64,000 bases of DNA from an uncultured Clostridia bacterium. Lineage in GTDB: Bacteria; Bacillota; Clostridia; Lachnospirales; Cellulosilyticaceae. The stretch is from the NCBI GenBank assembly GCA_937981575.1, contig CALJNR010000006.1, forward strand, positions 62,001-126,000. Reading direction: 5' to 3'. A program made the translations under genes and the position numbers. Positions 54,884-64,000 of the stretch are shown here, in pieces; within the stretch, counting starts at the first letter, position 1, and every line of letters begins with the position of its first letter. The notes beneath the pieces were generated by a model. It saw only the letters and a list, made by a program, of their open reading frames with translations, searched no databases and was not told the origin of the DNA.

Positions 54884-56587
54884 ATGCTGATAACACAAGA
54901 AATGAGTAAACCTAGACTACTAGGAGTACTGGAAAAAATAATAGATGAGATGCAAGACTGGCTCATTATCGGAGATGAAGACGGTAAAATTGTGTATGCT
55001 AATGAAAATGTTTATACTTCCTGTGGATGTACTAAAAAGGAACTGCTGGGGCAAGACATGTGTATGTTTGTTGGAGTAGATTTGGCTGATGATATCGTGA
55101 TTGAGAAAATCAGAAGATTTGTTTTAGAGGGAGAGAAGTTCGAATTTGTTACAAACAGATTCATAAAAAATAATAAAAGGATTTATCTTACCAATTCATT
55201 CACTGCTGTATGGAATGAAAAAAAACTTGAATATTATGTATGTATTTCAAAAGATATCACGAGGACACAGAAACTAAAAGAAGAAATTTATCGTGTAAGC
55301 TATATTGATTATTTAACTAATTTTCCTAATCAGAAGATTTTTTTAGAGAGTTTATATAAGCAGATCAAACGGGCACAAAAAAATAATAATAAGTTTGCAG
55401 TTATTTTTATAGATATAAAAAGAATTGGTGAAATTAATAATAATTATGGAATTAGCATAGGCGACCAAATTATCAAACAAGTCGGAGGCAGGATCAAAAG
55501 CCTGCTAAATGAGGATCAGGAGATATTCAAATACAATGGCAATATATTTGCGGTCATTCATCAAAATATTCATGGCAGTGAAGGAACTAAAACGTTTTTA
55601 GAATCCTTGGCAGAAGTGATGAAGGAACCTATTAAAGTACATAACAGATATATCTATGTAGAATTTAAGGCAGGAATAGCCCTTTATCCAGATGATTCAC
55701 TTATTCCGAGTGAAACGATTAAAATGGCTCAGATGGCTCTTGCAAAAGCTAAAAAGGAGAATAAATTTATTTCCTATATGTTTTATACAAAGGGCATTCA
55801 AGAAGAAGTTCAAAATACAATTCTTTTAGAATCAGAAATGAGAATTGCCGTAGAAAATGACGAGTTTTTAGTTTATTATCAGCCTTTTGTAGATCTAAAT
55901 AACGACGAAATTGTTGGTATGGAAGCACTGATCAGACGTATTAAACATAATGGAGAAATCATACTTCCAGGGAGTTTTATTGGACTGCTAGAACAAATGA
56001 ATCTTATAGAAAAAGTAGGCATAATGGTCATAGAAAAAGTCTGTATGCAGCTTAGGAGGTGGATGGATTACGGCTATAAGGTTGTTCCGATTTCAGTTAA
56101 TTTGTCGGCACTTCAATTTAAAAATCCGTCCCTAGCTAAAGATATTAAAGAGATTTTAGAAAGATATGACATTGTCCCCAAATATGTAGTGCTTGAAATT
56201 ACAGAATCTACTGTTATGGAAGATGTGGGAATTGCCCAGCTTGTTATAGAAGAACTGAAAAGTTATGGCTTTACCATATCCATCGATGATTTTGGAACAG
56301 GTTATGCTTCAATTGGTTATCTTAAGAAATTCATGTTTGATCATCTGAAAATTGATATTTCTTTTGTTAAAGAAATTGTTAAGAATACGCAAGACCAAGC
56401 TATTGTGGAAGCCATTATTGCTATTGCCAAAACCCTTAATCTAAAGACAATAGCTGAAGGCATTGAAAGTAAAGAACAATTAATGGTGATGAGTACATTA
56501 GGCTGTGAAATGGGGCAAGGGTATTTTTGGGATAAACCTATCAGTGCTGAAGAAATCGAAAAAAAATATTTTAAAGACCGTCTTTAA
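54884..56587 (+). CDS. PAS / degenerate GGDEF / EAL protein, probable c-di-GMP phosphodiesterase
   Basis: Cytoplasmic signalling protein, 567 residues: PAS domain about 12-130 (MQDWLIIGDEDGKIVYANENVYTSCGC), GGDEF-like domain about 145-300, EAL domain about 320-560. The GGDEF signature is replaced by N218-G219-N220-I221-F222, so cyclase activity should be lost. The EAL domain keeps E347-A348-L349, SVNLSALQF, EITESTVMED, DDFGTGYASIGYLKKF and KTIAEGIE with the metal-binding acidic residues, so c-di-GMP hydrolysis is expected. The degenerate domain may bind GTP to regulate it (known in some homologues). Confidence 0.92.
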   Translation: MLITQEMSKPRLLGVLEKIIDEMQDWLIIGDEDGKIVYANENVYTSCGCTKKELLGQDMCMFVGVDLADDIVIEKIRRFVLEGEKFEFVTNRFIKNNKRIYLTNSFTAVWNEKKLEYYVCISKDITRTQKLKEEIYRVSYIDYLTNFPNQKIFLESLYKQIKRAQKNNNKFAVIFIDIKRIGEINNNYGISIGDQIIKQVGGRIKSLLNEDQEIFKYNGNIFAVIHQNIHGSEGTKTFLESLAEVMKEPIKVHNRYIYVEFKAGIALYPDDSLIPSETIKMAQMALAKAKKENKFISYMFYTKGIQEEVQNTILLESEMRIAVENDEFLVYYQPFVDLNNDEIVGMEALIRRIKHNGEIILPGSFIGLLEQMNLIEKVGIMVIEKVCMQLRRWMDYGYKVVPISVNLSALQFKNPSLAKDIKEILERYDIVPKYVVLEITESTVMEDVGIAQLVIEELKSYGFTISIDDFGTGYASIGYLKKFMFDHLKIDISFVKEIVKNTQDQAIVEAIIAIAKTLNLKTIAEGIESKEQLMVMSTLGCEMGQGYFWDKPISAEEIEKKYFKDRL

Positions 56588-56687
56588 TGGAGACGATTCA
56601 TTGAGATATTAATCTTAGCTTGAAATAAATAATCAATCTATGTTAAACTAATTTATAAATTTAAGAAACTAAAGGAGTTATAGGTTA

Positions 56688-58070
56688 ATGAGTGATTTAG
56701 AAGAATTAACTTTAGTTCAGCTAAAGCAACAAGCTAAGGATTTAGGCATAAAAAATCTGAATAAGATGCGGAAAAGTGAGCTGATTGCTCATATTGAAGC
56801 AAGCCGTAACTCCTCATTAGCAGAAGAAAATAGTACCGAGGATACTCCGTCAGATGATCCTGTTGGTTTTGCAGCAGAATCTAGCTTGGAAAACGAAGAA
56901 GAAGGATTGATTTTAGAAGAAAATGTACTTCAGGAATCAGAAATTAAAAGTGACCGTATGACAGGAGCCGGTATTCTGGAAATTATGGCAGATGGCTATG
57001 GGTTTTTGAGGTCACAAAACTTTATGCGGGGCGAAAATGATATTTATCTTTCCATTTCTCAGATCAGAAGGTTTAATCTTAAAACCGGTGACTGGATCGA
57101 AGGGGACATGCGAAGGCCTAAAGAGGGTGAAAAGGCCGGGGCTCTTTTATATGTACACAAAGTAAATGGAGACAGACCGGAAAAAGCAAAATATAGGCCG
57201 AATTTTGAAACACTGACACCAGTATTCCCAAATGAAAAGCTTCATCTTGAATATGAGAGAGATATTTTATCTACTCGAATTATAGATATTATAGCGCCAA
57301 TAGGTAAAGGACAGAGAGGCCTTATTGTAGCACCGCCTAAAGCAGGAAAAACTGTGCTTCTTAAGCATATTGCCAATGCCATTACCTATAATCATAGTGA
57401 AGTATCGCTCATCGTTCTTCTTATTGATGAAAGACCAGAAGAAGTGACAGATATCAGGCGTTCGATACAAGGAAAAGATGTACAAGTTATTGCATCTACA
57501 TTTGATGAGCCCCCTGAACATCATAAGCAGGTTGTCGAAATGGTTCTTGAACGGGCTAAACGTATGGTAGAGCAAGGGAAAGACCTGGTGATTCTCTTAG
57601 ACAGCATTACACGTATGGCCAGAGCCTATAACCTTACAATACCTCCAAGCGGCAGAACTTTATCTGGCGGGCTTGATCCGGCTGCACTGCATATGCCCAA
57701 GAAATTTTTTGGAGCTGCAAGGAAAATTGAAAATGGAGGCAGCCTTACTATATTAGGGACAGCTTTGGTAGATACAGGGAGCAAAATGGATGAGGTTATT
57801 TTCGAAGAGTTTAAAGGAACCGGCAATATGGAACTTGTATTAGACAGGTCCTTGTCTGAAAGAAGAATTTTCCCTGCTATTGACATTTATAAGTCGGGAA
57901 CAAGGAGAGATGATTTGCTGCTTCTGCCTGAAGAGGCAAGCGTAGCCTATAGCATCAGAAAAGAGTTAAGCAGAAGTAATACATCAGAAGTTACCGAGAA
58001 TTTAATTAATATGATGCTCGGGTGTGGAAACAACAAAGAATTTGTAGAACGCATGAAAAAAAGTTTGTAA
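56688..58070 (+). CDS. rho: Transcription termination factor Rho
   Basis: Hexameric RNA helicase that ends transcription. 460 residues: Rho_N SAP-like domain about 1-38 ([30 protein letters not shown]), an acidic linker about 39-90, the RNA-binding cold-shock-like domain ([37 protein letters not shown]), then the ATPase with Walker [12 protein letters not shown], Walker [12 protein letters not shown], and the Q-loop and R-loop in [34 protein letters not shown]. Start of a housekeeping block. Confidence 0.97.
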   Translation: MSDLEELTLVQLKQQAKDLGIKNLNKMRKSELIAHIEASRNSSLAEENSTEDTPSDDPVGFAAESSLENEEEGLILEENVLQESEIKSDRMTGAGILEIMADGYGFLRSQNFMRGENDIYLSISQIRRFNLKTGDWIEGDMRRPKEGEKAGALLYVHKVNGDRPEKAKYRPNFETLTPVFPNEKLHLEYERDILSTRIIDIIAPIGKGQRGLIVAPPKAGKTVLLKHIANAITYNHSEVSLIVLLIDERPEEVTDIRRSIQGKDVQVIASTFDEPPEHHKQVVEMVLERAKRMVEQGKDLVILLDSITRMARAYNLTIPPSGRTLSGGLDPAALHMPKKFFGAARKIENGGSLTILGTALVDTGSKMDEVIFEEFKGTGNMELVLDRSLSERRIFPAIDIYKSGTRRDDLLLLPEEASVAYSIRKELSRSNTSEVTENLINMMLGCGNNKEFVERMKKSL

Positions 58071-58098
58071 ATTTTGGGCTAAATGGACCCGTAAATAC

Positions 58099-58152
58099 TT
58101 GCAATCTATAGAAAGCCATGCTATAATACTAACGTTGTCACGAAATCGTTAG
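58099..58152 (+). promoter_or_regulatory. Promoter and leader stem of rpmE
   Basis: -35 TTGCAA (58099-58104), 17-base spacer, -10 TATAAT (58122-58127). Just downstream, CTAACG (58129-58134) pairs with CGTTAG (58147-58152) around a 12-base loop at or near the 5' end of the transcript. Confidence 0.65.
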
Positions 58153-58196
58153 ATTGAAAATTCATATAGAATAGTGTCATGAAAGAGGTGAAATAA

Positions 58197-58397
58197 ATGA
58201 ATAAAGAAATCCAACCAAAATATGAAGCAGTATCAGTGACTTGTAATGGATGTGGAAATACTATTGAAACATCTTCAACAAAGTCATCAATCAATGTAGA
58301 AGTATGCTCAAAATGTCATCCTTTTTACACAGGCAAACAAAGAGCAGCAGCAGCAAAAGGAAGAATTGATAAATTTAATAAGAAATATGAAATGTAA
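58197..58397 (+). CDS. rpmE: 50S ribosomal protein L31
   Basis: 66-residue zinc-binding L31. The C+ form is recognisable by CNGCG near residue 18 and [13 protein letters not shown] near residue 38; HPFYTGKQ is the L31 signature. Ribosome site AGAGGTGA. In Firmicutes it usually lies after rho. Confidence 0.97.
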   Translation: MNKEIQPKYEAVSVTCNGCGNTIETSSTKSSINVEVCSKCHPFYTGKQRAAAAKGRIDKFNKKYEM

Positions 58398-58409
58398 TAG
58401 TTTTCGAAA

Positions 58410-58440
58410 AGGGTTGAGAGGATGGTCTCAACCTTTTTTT
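58410..58440 (+). terminator. Terminator after rpmE
   Basis: AGGGTTGAGA and TCTCAACCTT with a 6-base loop and a run of T. It lies just before the yqhQ ribosome site, so it separates L31 expression from the following genes. Confidence 0.88.
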
Positions 58441-58462
58441 AGTAGCAGTAGGAGGCGAGCAG

Positions 58463-59392
58463 ATGGCGCAAGTAAACATAGGCGGACAAGCCGTTATTGA
58501 AGGAGTAATGATGAAGGGACGGCATGTTTATGCTGTTGCAGTGAGAAAATCAGATGGTACGATTGCGACAGATGTTAAGCACGCTGTAAGCATTATGGAG
58601 CGCATGAAATGGCTTAAATGGCCCGTTTTAAGGGGGATGGCAACGTTTGTAGAATCCCTTGTGCTCGGAGTCAAAACGCTTAGTTTTTCTGCAGAATTAT
58701 ATGGTGAGGAAGATAGTGAGGAACAGCCGGGCAAATTTGAAATATGGCTGCAAAATAAATTTGGTGATAAAGCAGAAAAAGTTATAATGGGCATTACGAT
58801 GTGTTTGTCCTTTATATTTGCCATAGGGTTATTTATGGTATTTCCCATGCTTTTAAGTGAACTGTTTAAAAAACAAGTTCAGAACACCTTTCTACGTAAT
58901 CTGATCGAAGGGGTCATACGTATTGCTATTTTTCTTATTTATATGAAGCTTATTACAAAGATGAAAGATATTGAGCGTACTTTTCAGTACCATGGGGCAG
59001 AGCACAAAACTATTAACTGTCTGGAGACGGACAAAACGTTGACGGTAGAAAATGTTAAGGCTTGCAGCAGACTTCATAAAAGCTGCGGCACAAGTTTTTT
59101 ATTTATTGTTATGATCACAAGTATTTTAGTGTTTACTTTATTTAAAACAGATGTTTTATGGCAGAGAACGCTCATTCGTATTTTTATGGTTCCTATTATT
59201 GCCGGACTGTCTTATGAATTCATCAGATGGGCAAGAAAATCGCCAAATAACAAGCTGGCAGATTTTTTAAGCAGGCCAGGTATGTGGCTTCAAAGAGAAT
59301 TTACAACGATTGAGCCAGATGATATGCAAATCCAAGTTGCTATTGAGGCAGTAAAAGGGGTGCTTGATCATGAACCGTGTACCAACCAGTAA
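58463..59392 (+). CDS. yqhQ: DUF1385 membrane protein YqhQ
   Basis: 309 residues, DUF1385 family. The N-terminal NIGGQAVIEGVMMKGRHVYAVAVR is the family hallmark; membrane segments lie at about 110-135, 150-170, 210-230 and 240-255, and FQYHGAEHKTINCLE is the conserved His/Glu-containing loop. The function is not settled. Overlaps prmC by 23 bases. Confidence 0.94.
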   Translation: MAQVNIGGQAVIEGVMMKGRHVYAVAVRKSDGTIATDVKHAVSIMERMKWLKWPVLRGMATFVESLVLGVKTLSFSAELYGEEDSEEQPGKFEIWLQNKFGDKAEKVIMGITMCLSFIFAIGLFMVFPMLLSELFKKQVQNTFLRNLIEGVIRIAIFLIYMKLITKMKDIERTFQYHGAEHKTINCLETDKTLTVENVKACSRLHKSCGTSFLFIVMITSILVFTLFKTDVLWQRTLIRIFMVPIIAGLSYEFIRWARKSPNNKLADFLSRPGMWLQREFTTIEPDDMQIQVAIEAVKGVLDHEPCTNQ

Positions 59393-60248
59393 TGAAGATC
59401 TTACATTACATGAAGTTTTAAGACGGGGAGAAGAAATACTTAAAGCTTATCAAAAGCTGGATGCAGCTATTGATGCAAAGCTGCTCATGTGTTATTTATT
59501 AAATTGTAAAAGTATTTCTTTGGTGCTTAATAGGGATGAAATCATATCCAGACAGCTCCAGGAATCCTATATGTATTTGATTGCCAAAAGGTCAAAGGGG
59601 ATTCCGCTTCAGTATATTACAAAAAGTCAGGAGTTTATGGGCCTCGATTTCTATGTAGATGAAAGAGTCCTTATTCCAAGACAGGATACTGAAACATTAG
59701 TTGAAACAATTATTGATATGTCCAAAAAAGAAACGATTAATAACATTGTTGAAGTAGGCTGTGGTTCAGGCTGTATTAGTATAGCGCTGGCTCATTTTAT
59801 TCCGGATGTAAAGATTACAGCGATTGATATTTCTCAAGATGCGCTGGAAGTTACATTGAAAAATGCAGTCATGCATAATGTAAGCAGTCAGGTAACCTGC
59901 AAAAAAAGTGATTTACTAAATGCATTTGATGCGGACTCTGAAAGTGTAGACCTAGTGGTATCAAACCCTCCCTATATTTCAAAATACGAATATCATACGC
60001 TTATGAAAGAAATAAGAGACTATGAACCTAAGATTGCACTTACAGATGAGCTGGATGGACTTACTTTCTATAGAAAGATATCAAAAGATGCTAAGGCTTT
60101 TTTAAGACCTTCAGGCATAATAGCCTATGAGGTAGGATATAATCAATCTGAAGCGGTAGGGAATATATTAGCAGATGAAGGATTTTCAGATATAAAGGTG
60201 ATTGCAGACTTGGCTCAAAAAGACAGGGTTGTAACAGCAAGGCGTTAG
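59370..60248 (+). CDS. prmC: Release-factor glutamine methyltransferase PrmC
   Basis: Methylates the glutamine of the GGQ motif in RF1/RF2 using SAM. ATG 59370 is preferred over TTG 59364 because AAAAGGGG lies at normal distance. 292 residues: the N-terminal helical release-factor-recognition part (to about 90), SAM loop VEVGCGSGCISIALAHF, acidic DIS and the catalytic motif NPPYIS. It sits directly before its substrate gene prfA. Confidence 0.96.
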   Translation: MNRVPTSNEDLTLHEVLRRGEEILKAYQKLDAAIDAKLLMCYLLNCKSISLVLNRDEIISRQLQESYMYLIAKRSKGIPLQYITKSQEFMGLDFYVDERVLIPRQDTETLVETIIDMSKKETINNIVEVGCGSGCISIALAHFIPDVKITAIDISQDALEVTLKNAVMHNVSSQVTCKKSDLLNAFDADSESVDLVVSNPPYISKYEYHTLMKEIRDYEPKIALTDELDGLTFYRKISKDAKAFLRPSGIIAYEVGYNQSEAVGNILADEGFSDIKVIADLAQKDRVVTARR

Positions 60249-60341
60249 GCTGAAATAAAATAGCAGCCTCAAAAGTTAAAAGGTAATAGCAGTACTTGAA
60301 GAGAAAATAGGATTTAAATTTGTAAAATAATGAGGTGACCC

Positions 60342-61415
60342 ATGTTTGCACAGTTAGATGATTTAGTAGAAAAGTTTAATACAATAAGTGAGCAGATTAG
60401 TCAGCCAGAGATTATAGCAGAGCAAGACAAATGGAAAAGATTAATGAAAGAACACAGTGACTTAAAAGATATTGTTGAAAAGTATCAGGAATATAAAGAA
60501 ACTTTAGCTGCAATAGATGAAGCACTTATAATGTTAAACGAAAATTTAGATGAAGATTTTAAAGAGCTTGTAAAAGAAGAACTCGCAGACAATAAGAAGA
60601 AGATAGAACCGCTTGAAAATGAAATTAAAGTGCTTCTTTTGCCTAAAGATCCTAACGATGAAAAAAATGTTATCGTAGAGATTAGAGGGGGGGCAGGAGG
60701 TGACGAAGCCGCACTTTTTGCATCGGACTTATACCGTATGTATACAATGTATGCAGAGCGCAATCATTGGAAAACAGAGCTTATGTCTCTTAATGAAAAT
60801 GGAATTGGCGGGTTTAAAGAAGTCATTTTTATGATTAAAGGACAAGGCGCGTACTCTCAGCTGAAATATGAAAGCGGCGTACACCGTGTACAGCGTATTC
60901 CGGCTACTGAGTCAGGAGGACGTATTCATACATCAACTGTTACTGTAGCAGTACTGCCGGAAGCAGAGGATGTAGATGTCGAGCTTAATATGAATGATGT
61001 AAGGATAGATGTATTTAGGTCTTCGGGGAACGGAGGTCAAAGTGTTAATACGACGGATTCAGCGGTTCGTGTTACACATATGCCTACAGGTATAGTAATC
61101 TCCTGCCAGGATGAAAAATCTCAGCTGAAAAATAAAGATAAAGCGCTTAAGGTACTTAGGGCAAGGCTCTATGAAATGGAGCAGGAAAAGCAGCATGCAG
61201 AACTTGCTGCAGAAAAGAAAAGTCAAATTGGTACAGGGGATCGAAGCGAACGCATTAGAACGTATAACTTCCCTCAAGGAAGAGTGACAGACCATCGAGT
61301 AGGGTTGACACTTCATAGATTAGATCAAATTCTTAACGGGGATATAGAAGAGATTATATCTACTTTGACGACTATTGATCAAACTGAGAAATTAAAATAT
61401 GTTACTCACGCATAA
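60342..61415 (+). CDS. prfA: Peptide chain release factor 1
   Basis: Reads UAA and UAG stop codons. 357 residues. The codon-recognition tripeptide P187-A188-T189 marks it as RF1, not RF2, and G231-G232-Q233 in [20 protein letters not shown] is the hydrolysis motif methylated by PrmC. Ribosome site GAGGTGA. Followed by a terminator. Confidence 0.98.
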   Translation: MFAQLDDLVEKFNTISEQISQPEIIAEQDKWKRLMKEHSDLKDIVEKYQEYKETLAAIDEALIMLNENLDEDFKELVKEELADNKKKIEPLENEIKVLLLPKDPNDEKNVIVEIRGGAGGDEAALFASDLYRMYTMYAERNHWKTELMSLNENGIGGFKEVIFMIKGQGAYSQLKYESGVHRVQRIPATESGGRIHTSTVTVAVLPEAEDVDVELNMNDVRIDVFRSSGNGGQSVNTTDSAVRVTHMPTGIVISCQDEKSQLKNKDKALKVLRARLYEMEQEKQHAELAAEKKSQIGTGDRSERIRTYNFPQGRVTDHRVGLTLHRLDQILNGDIEEIISTLTTIDQTEKLKYVTHA

Positions 61416-61419
61416 ACAA

Positions 61420-61448
61420 AAAACTCACCAATAAGGTGGGTTTTTTGT
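61420..61448 (+). terminator. Terminator after prfA
   Basis: ACTCACC and GGTGGGT with a 5-base loop and a run of T. Confidence 0.85.
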
Positions 61449-61499
61449 TGTTCTAAACCTTGAATTTGTCCATACATTATATGGAGGGGGGAAATAAGA

Positions 61500-62228
61500 A
61501 TGAACATGTGGTTAATTGCTGCCATCGCACTCGTTGCTGAAGGCATAGGCCTTGAGATAGGGATCGTTCTTCTCTATTTATTTCGTGTTAAAAACAGCCG
61601 TTTGATAGGCATGCTGTTTGGGGCTACATCTGGGCTTATGACTGCTATTATATGTTTTGATGTGCTTCCACAGGCACTAGAGAGAAATAGAATAGATTTA
61701 GTCGTTGCTGGGGTGATGATAGGAGTCACTATAGGACTCTTGTTAGATGACTTTATGCCTTGTCTGGAAACGGCGGTTCCTATAAAAAACTCAAAAATGC
61801 TTAAAGCGGCGTTTACGCTTGTTGTAGGGATAGCACTACATAATATTCCGGAAGGCTTCGCACTTGGAACCCTTGCTAATGCTTCATCAGATGCCATACA
61901 AAAGTTTGCAGCTGTGTTAATGCTTCACAGTATTCCAGAAGGCATAGCTTTGGCTATTACGTTTAAGCAGACAAAGATTAAATTGCCAGTGCTTATGATG
62001 ATCCCAGTAGTATTAGGGAGTATCATGGGAATAGGAGGAGTTACTGGTTATATTTTAAGCGGCATCAATGAAAACTATATTGTCACGGCGCTAGGGCTGG
62101 CGGCAGGTATTATCCTTTATATTGTCTGTGAAGAACTGATGCCAGAGTCGAGAAAAATATGGAATGGAAGAATGACAACCGTTGCAACTATAGCTGGGAT
62201 CATTGTAGGGGTGTTACTACTCCATTAA
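61500..62228 (+). CDS. ZIP-family metal transporter
   Basis: Membrane importer (or exchanger) for Zn2+ and related divalent metals, 242 residues with about eight helices. The ZIP signature appears in helices 4 and 5: VVGIALHNIPEGFALGTLA and LMLHSIPEGIALAITF, giving the binuclear metal site (H, N, E / H, E). Closest to the bacterial ZupT/GufA-like group. Strong ribosome site GGAGGGGGG. Whether metal control applies is not visible. Confidence 0.93.
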   Translation: MNMWLIAAIALVAEGIGLEIGIVLLYLFRVKNSRLIGMLFGATSGLMTAIICFDVLPQALERNRIDLVVAGVMIGVTIGLLLDDFMPCLETAVPIKNSKMLKAAFTLVVGIALHNIPEGFALGTLANASSDAIQKFAAVLMLHSIPEGIALAITFKQTKIKLPVLMMIPVVLGSIMGIGGVTGYILSGINENYIVTALGLAAGIILYIVCEELMPESRKIWNGRMTTVATIAGIIVGVLLLH

Positions 62229-62360
62229 GTTACTTAAAAAGATAAGAAATTCTATTAACAGGGTAACATTGCGTAGAAAAATATGGTATAATTACAATTT
62301 GAGTAAAATACAATACCTATTCATAAAAGGAAAAATAAGAATTATACAAGGAGATGAAAA

Positions 62361-64000
62361 ATGAATAGAAAGATAATAAGTATAATCATGGCATTAAGTG
62401 TTGCCTGTTACCCGGCAAGTATTCTAAAAGCTGATGAAGTATTAATTAAAGAAGTGACAAGTGAGAAACAAGAGAGCCTATTTACTATCGAGCCGGATAT
62501 TAAAAGCATTAGGCTGAAGGTAGACAGCCGCACTGCGATGGTCAACCAAAGAAAAGATACACTGAATGCCGCACCTGTTATTATAAACGGAAAGTTGTAT
62601 GTACCTTATAAGTTTGTTTTACAAGAATTATTCGATTCTAATGGTAGGTATGATGCAAAAAATAAAACATTAAGTATATCCCAATATAAAAAAACACTGG
62701 TTCTTTATGAAGGAAAAAAGAAAGCACTTATCAATGGGCAGACAATAAATATAGATACCCCGCCTATTGTTAAAAAAGGCATTTTACTCGTTCCCATTAA
62801 GTTAATCAGCGATACATTTAATATCTCCTTTTCATTTGATAGTAAAACGAACACTGTTTGGTTGACGCTTAGGGAGGATTTAACACAGCCGGTTATAGGA
62901 ACGAGACCAACGGCTAAGTTTTCTTTTGAACGCGCAGAATACATAGCCGGAGAGATGATTATAGTGCAGGACCAGAGTTTTGACGTGGACGGAGACACTA
63001 TAGTTGAAAGACAGTGGCAGGTTAATGATGACAAAAGCAGCAGAACATGGGATATTGAAAGCTTTTTAAAAACACCGCCTCCGGGAGTAAACTATATATC
63101 CCTTAGAGTAAAGGACAGCAGGCGTAACTGGAGTGAATGGCATACGCAGCGTATTACGGTGCAGCCTAATAAAGCACCCGTTATCACTAGTCTTACAATA
63201 GACAAAGATCAGTTGGCTCAGGGTGAAAAAATAGAGCTTCATTATGCGTATGAAAACGAAGAATGGGAAACAATTGCTGAAGAGCAATGGAGTTATAGAT
63301 ATGCTGGTGAAAAAAATATCTTAAAAGAAAGTATTACAGGCAAGCCCCATGCATTATTTTATCCAGGGGCATTTATCATTGAATTACAGCTTAAAGATGC
63401 TTATGGTAATATAAGTGAGAAAAAAGAAATCCCTATTCACATCACTGAGCAGGTTAAGCAAACTGAATTAGATTATAAATTTAAAGAAGGAAATGTTGGA
63501 ACTGTTATTGATAATTTTCATAATTTCAACTATAGTGAGTATGCTTTAGTAGATAACTATACAGTTACAAATACAGGGGCCAAGCTTCTAATGAGCAATT
63601 CACCAGAGTCTGTCAGAGAAAAAGGTATACTTTATAAAGATGTGATACAAGGAAGCGGAAGAATACTTTATCATCATAGGAATATGATAGAGGATCCATC
63701 GGAAAATAAACGATTAGTCATTATAATGGAAAACAAAAACCCCTTTTCTACTATAGTGACGAAGAGGCGTGAAGGCACTAAAGGTCCAACAAGTGATATT
63801 TTATTTGCGGGTTCACAGTTGCTTGTGGATTTTTTAAAAAAAGATTTTTATGACGAATATACACTAGGCCCTAATGAAAAAAAATACCTGTTTGATTCGG
63901 CTAAGAAACAATGGAATAAGGGGGATACTGTTTCTGGCATGATAGAGCTTTACTGTAATGAAGAAGTACATTTTACGATAGCTATGGTTGGACAAGATAC
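62361..64000 (+). CDS. Second stalk-domain surface protein (partial, runs off the right edge)
   Basis: Reading frame open from ATG 62361 (ribosome site CAAGGAG) to the window end, at least 546 codons. Signal peptide to about 26 (ILKADE); stalk lobes about 45-105 and 110-170 (PPIVKKGILLVPIKLISDTFNISF) more diverged than in the gene at 49317; Ig/PKD-like domain starting PTAKFSFERAEYIAGEMI; second one with KAPVITSLTIDKDQLAQGEKIEL; then the same unknown C-terminal region (ELDYKFKEGNVGTVIDNFHNFNY, LLMSNSPESVREKGILYKD, LGPNEKKYLFDS). Clearly homologous over its whole visible length to the 717-residue protein at 49317. C-terminus not seen. Confidence 0.88.
   Translation, partial: MNRKIISIIMALSVACYPASILKADEVLIKEVTSEKQESLFTIEPDIKSIRLKVDSRTAMVNQRKDTLNAAPVIINGKLYVPYKFVLQELFDSNGRYDAKNKTLSISQYKKTLVLYEGKKKALINGQTINIDTPPIVKKGILLVPIKLISDTFNISFSFDSKTNTVWLTLREDLTQPVIGTRPTAKFSFERAEYIAGEMIIVQDQSFDVDGDTIVERQWQVNDDKSSRTWDIESFLKTPPPGVNYISLRVKDSRRNWSEWHTQRITVQPNKAPVITSLTIDKDQLAQGEKIELHYAYENEEWETIAEEQWSYRYAGEKNILKESITGKPHALFYPGAFIIELQLKDAYGNISEKKEIPIHITEQVKQTELDYKFKEGNVGTVIDNFHNFNYSEYALVDNYTVTNTGAKLLMSNSPESVREKGILYKDVIQGSGRILYHHRNMIEDPSENKRLVIIMENKNPFSTIVTKRREGTKGPTSDILFAGSQLLVDFLKKDFYDEYTLGPNEKKYLFDSAKKQWNKGDTVSGMIELYCNEEVHFTIAMVGQD

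Noticed and set aside
1-64000. CRISPR array, insertion sequence, prophage or RNA operon
   Set aside because: No spaced direct-repeat array, transposase, integrase, phage structural gene, rRNA or tRNA was recognised on either strand; the palindromes seen are isolated.

Overview
The window is a low-GC, gene-dense stretch of chromosome from an anaerobic Gram-positive bacterium, most likely class Clostridia. Evidence for this is strong purine-rich Shine-Dalgarno sites before nearly every gene, occasional GTG and TTG starts, lipoprotein signals, and oxygen-defence proteins of anaerobes (FprA flavodiiron protein, rubrerythrin, a possible iron-sulfur flavoprotein). Cell-surface proteins with the copper-amine-oxidase-like 'stalk' domain, an FMN riboswitch before ribU, and the rho-rpmE-yqhQ-prmC-prfA block also fit Clostridia. 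I cannot name the species. No rRNA, tRNA, CRISPR array, insertion sequence or prophage was seen.

Layout. 0.1-5.2 kb: an ABC exporter (ATPase and two permeases) followed by a two-component system, resembling the Bacillus LnrJKLMN lipopeptide-resistance module. 5.2-9.1 kb: M32 carboxypeptidase, NUDIX hydrolase, DUF4173-like membrane protein. 9.3-11.6 kb: a MarR regulator with two near-identical operators over its promoter, co-transcribed with three flavodoxin-fold proteins. 11.8-18.3 kb: a sugar locus in which a DeoR regulator and an unusual orphan sugar-type ABC ATPase face away from a complete ChvE/MmsA/MmsB monosaccharide importer. 18.6-23.7 kb: a branched-chain amino-acid-type LivJHMGF importer behind a long leader that contains an attenuator. 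23.8-28.2 kb: a tiny membrane peptide gene, an alpha/beta hydrolase, YgiQ radical SAM protein and an HD-GYP protein. 28.4-33.2 kb (minus strand): a BMP-type nucleoside importer.

33.6-41.2 kb: VOC protein, stalk-domain amidase, then an aspartate-family operon: ACT protein, homoserine dehydrogenase, ApgM-like protein, aspartate kinase and ThrB. 41.5-47.3 kb: DUF3795 protein, Tex, FprA, riboswitch-controlled RibU and rubrerythrin. 47.5-49.1 kb: tsaE-tsaB-rimI. 49.3-64 kb: a two-stalk-domain surface protein, a LonB-like protease, an orphan IlvN, a PAS/degenerate-GGDEF/EAL protein, the rho-to-prfA housekeeping block, a ZIP transporter, and a second surface protein homologous to the one at 49.3 kb that runs off the right edge.

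The most interesting items are the riboswitch-like leader of the liv operon with mutually exclusive hairpins, the homologous pair of surface proteins with an uncharacterised C-terminal region, the orphan ABC ATPase with altered signature motifs next to a DeoR regulator, the coexistence of two proposed homoserine kinases, several long perfect palindromes, and a 27-codon membrane peptide ORF that ends directly in its own terminator hairpin. I did not find a clear, complete new defence or mobile system.
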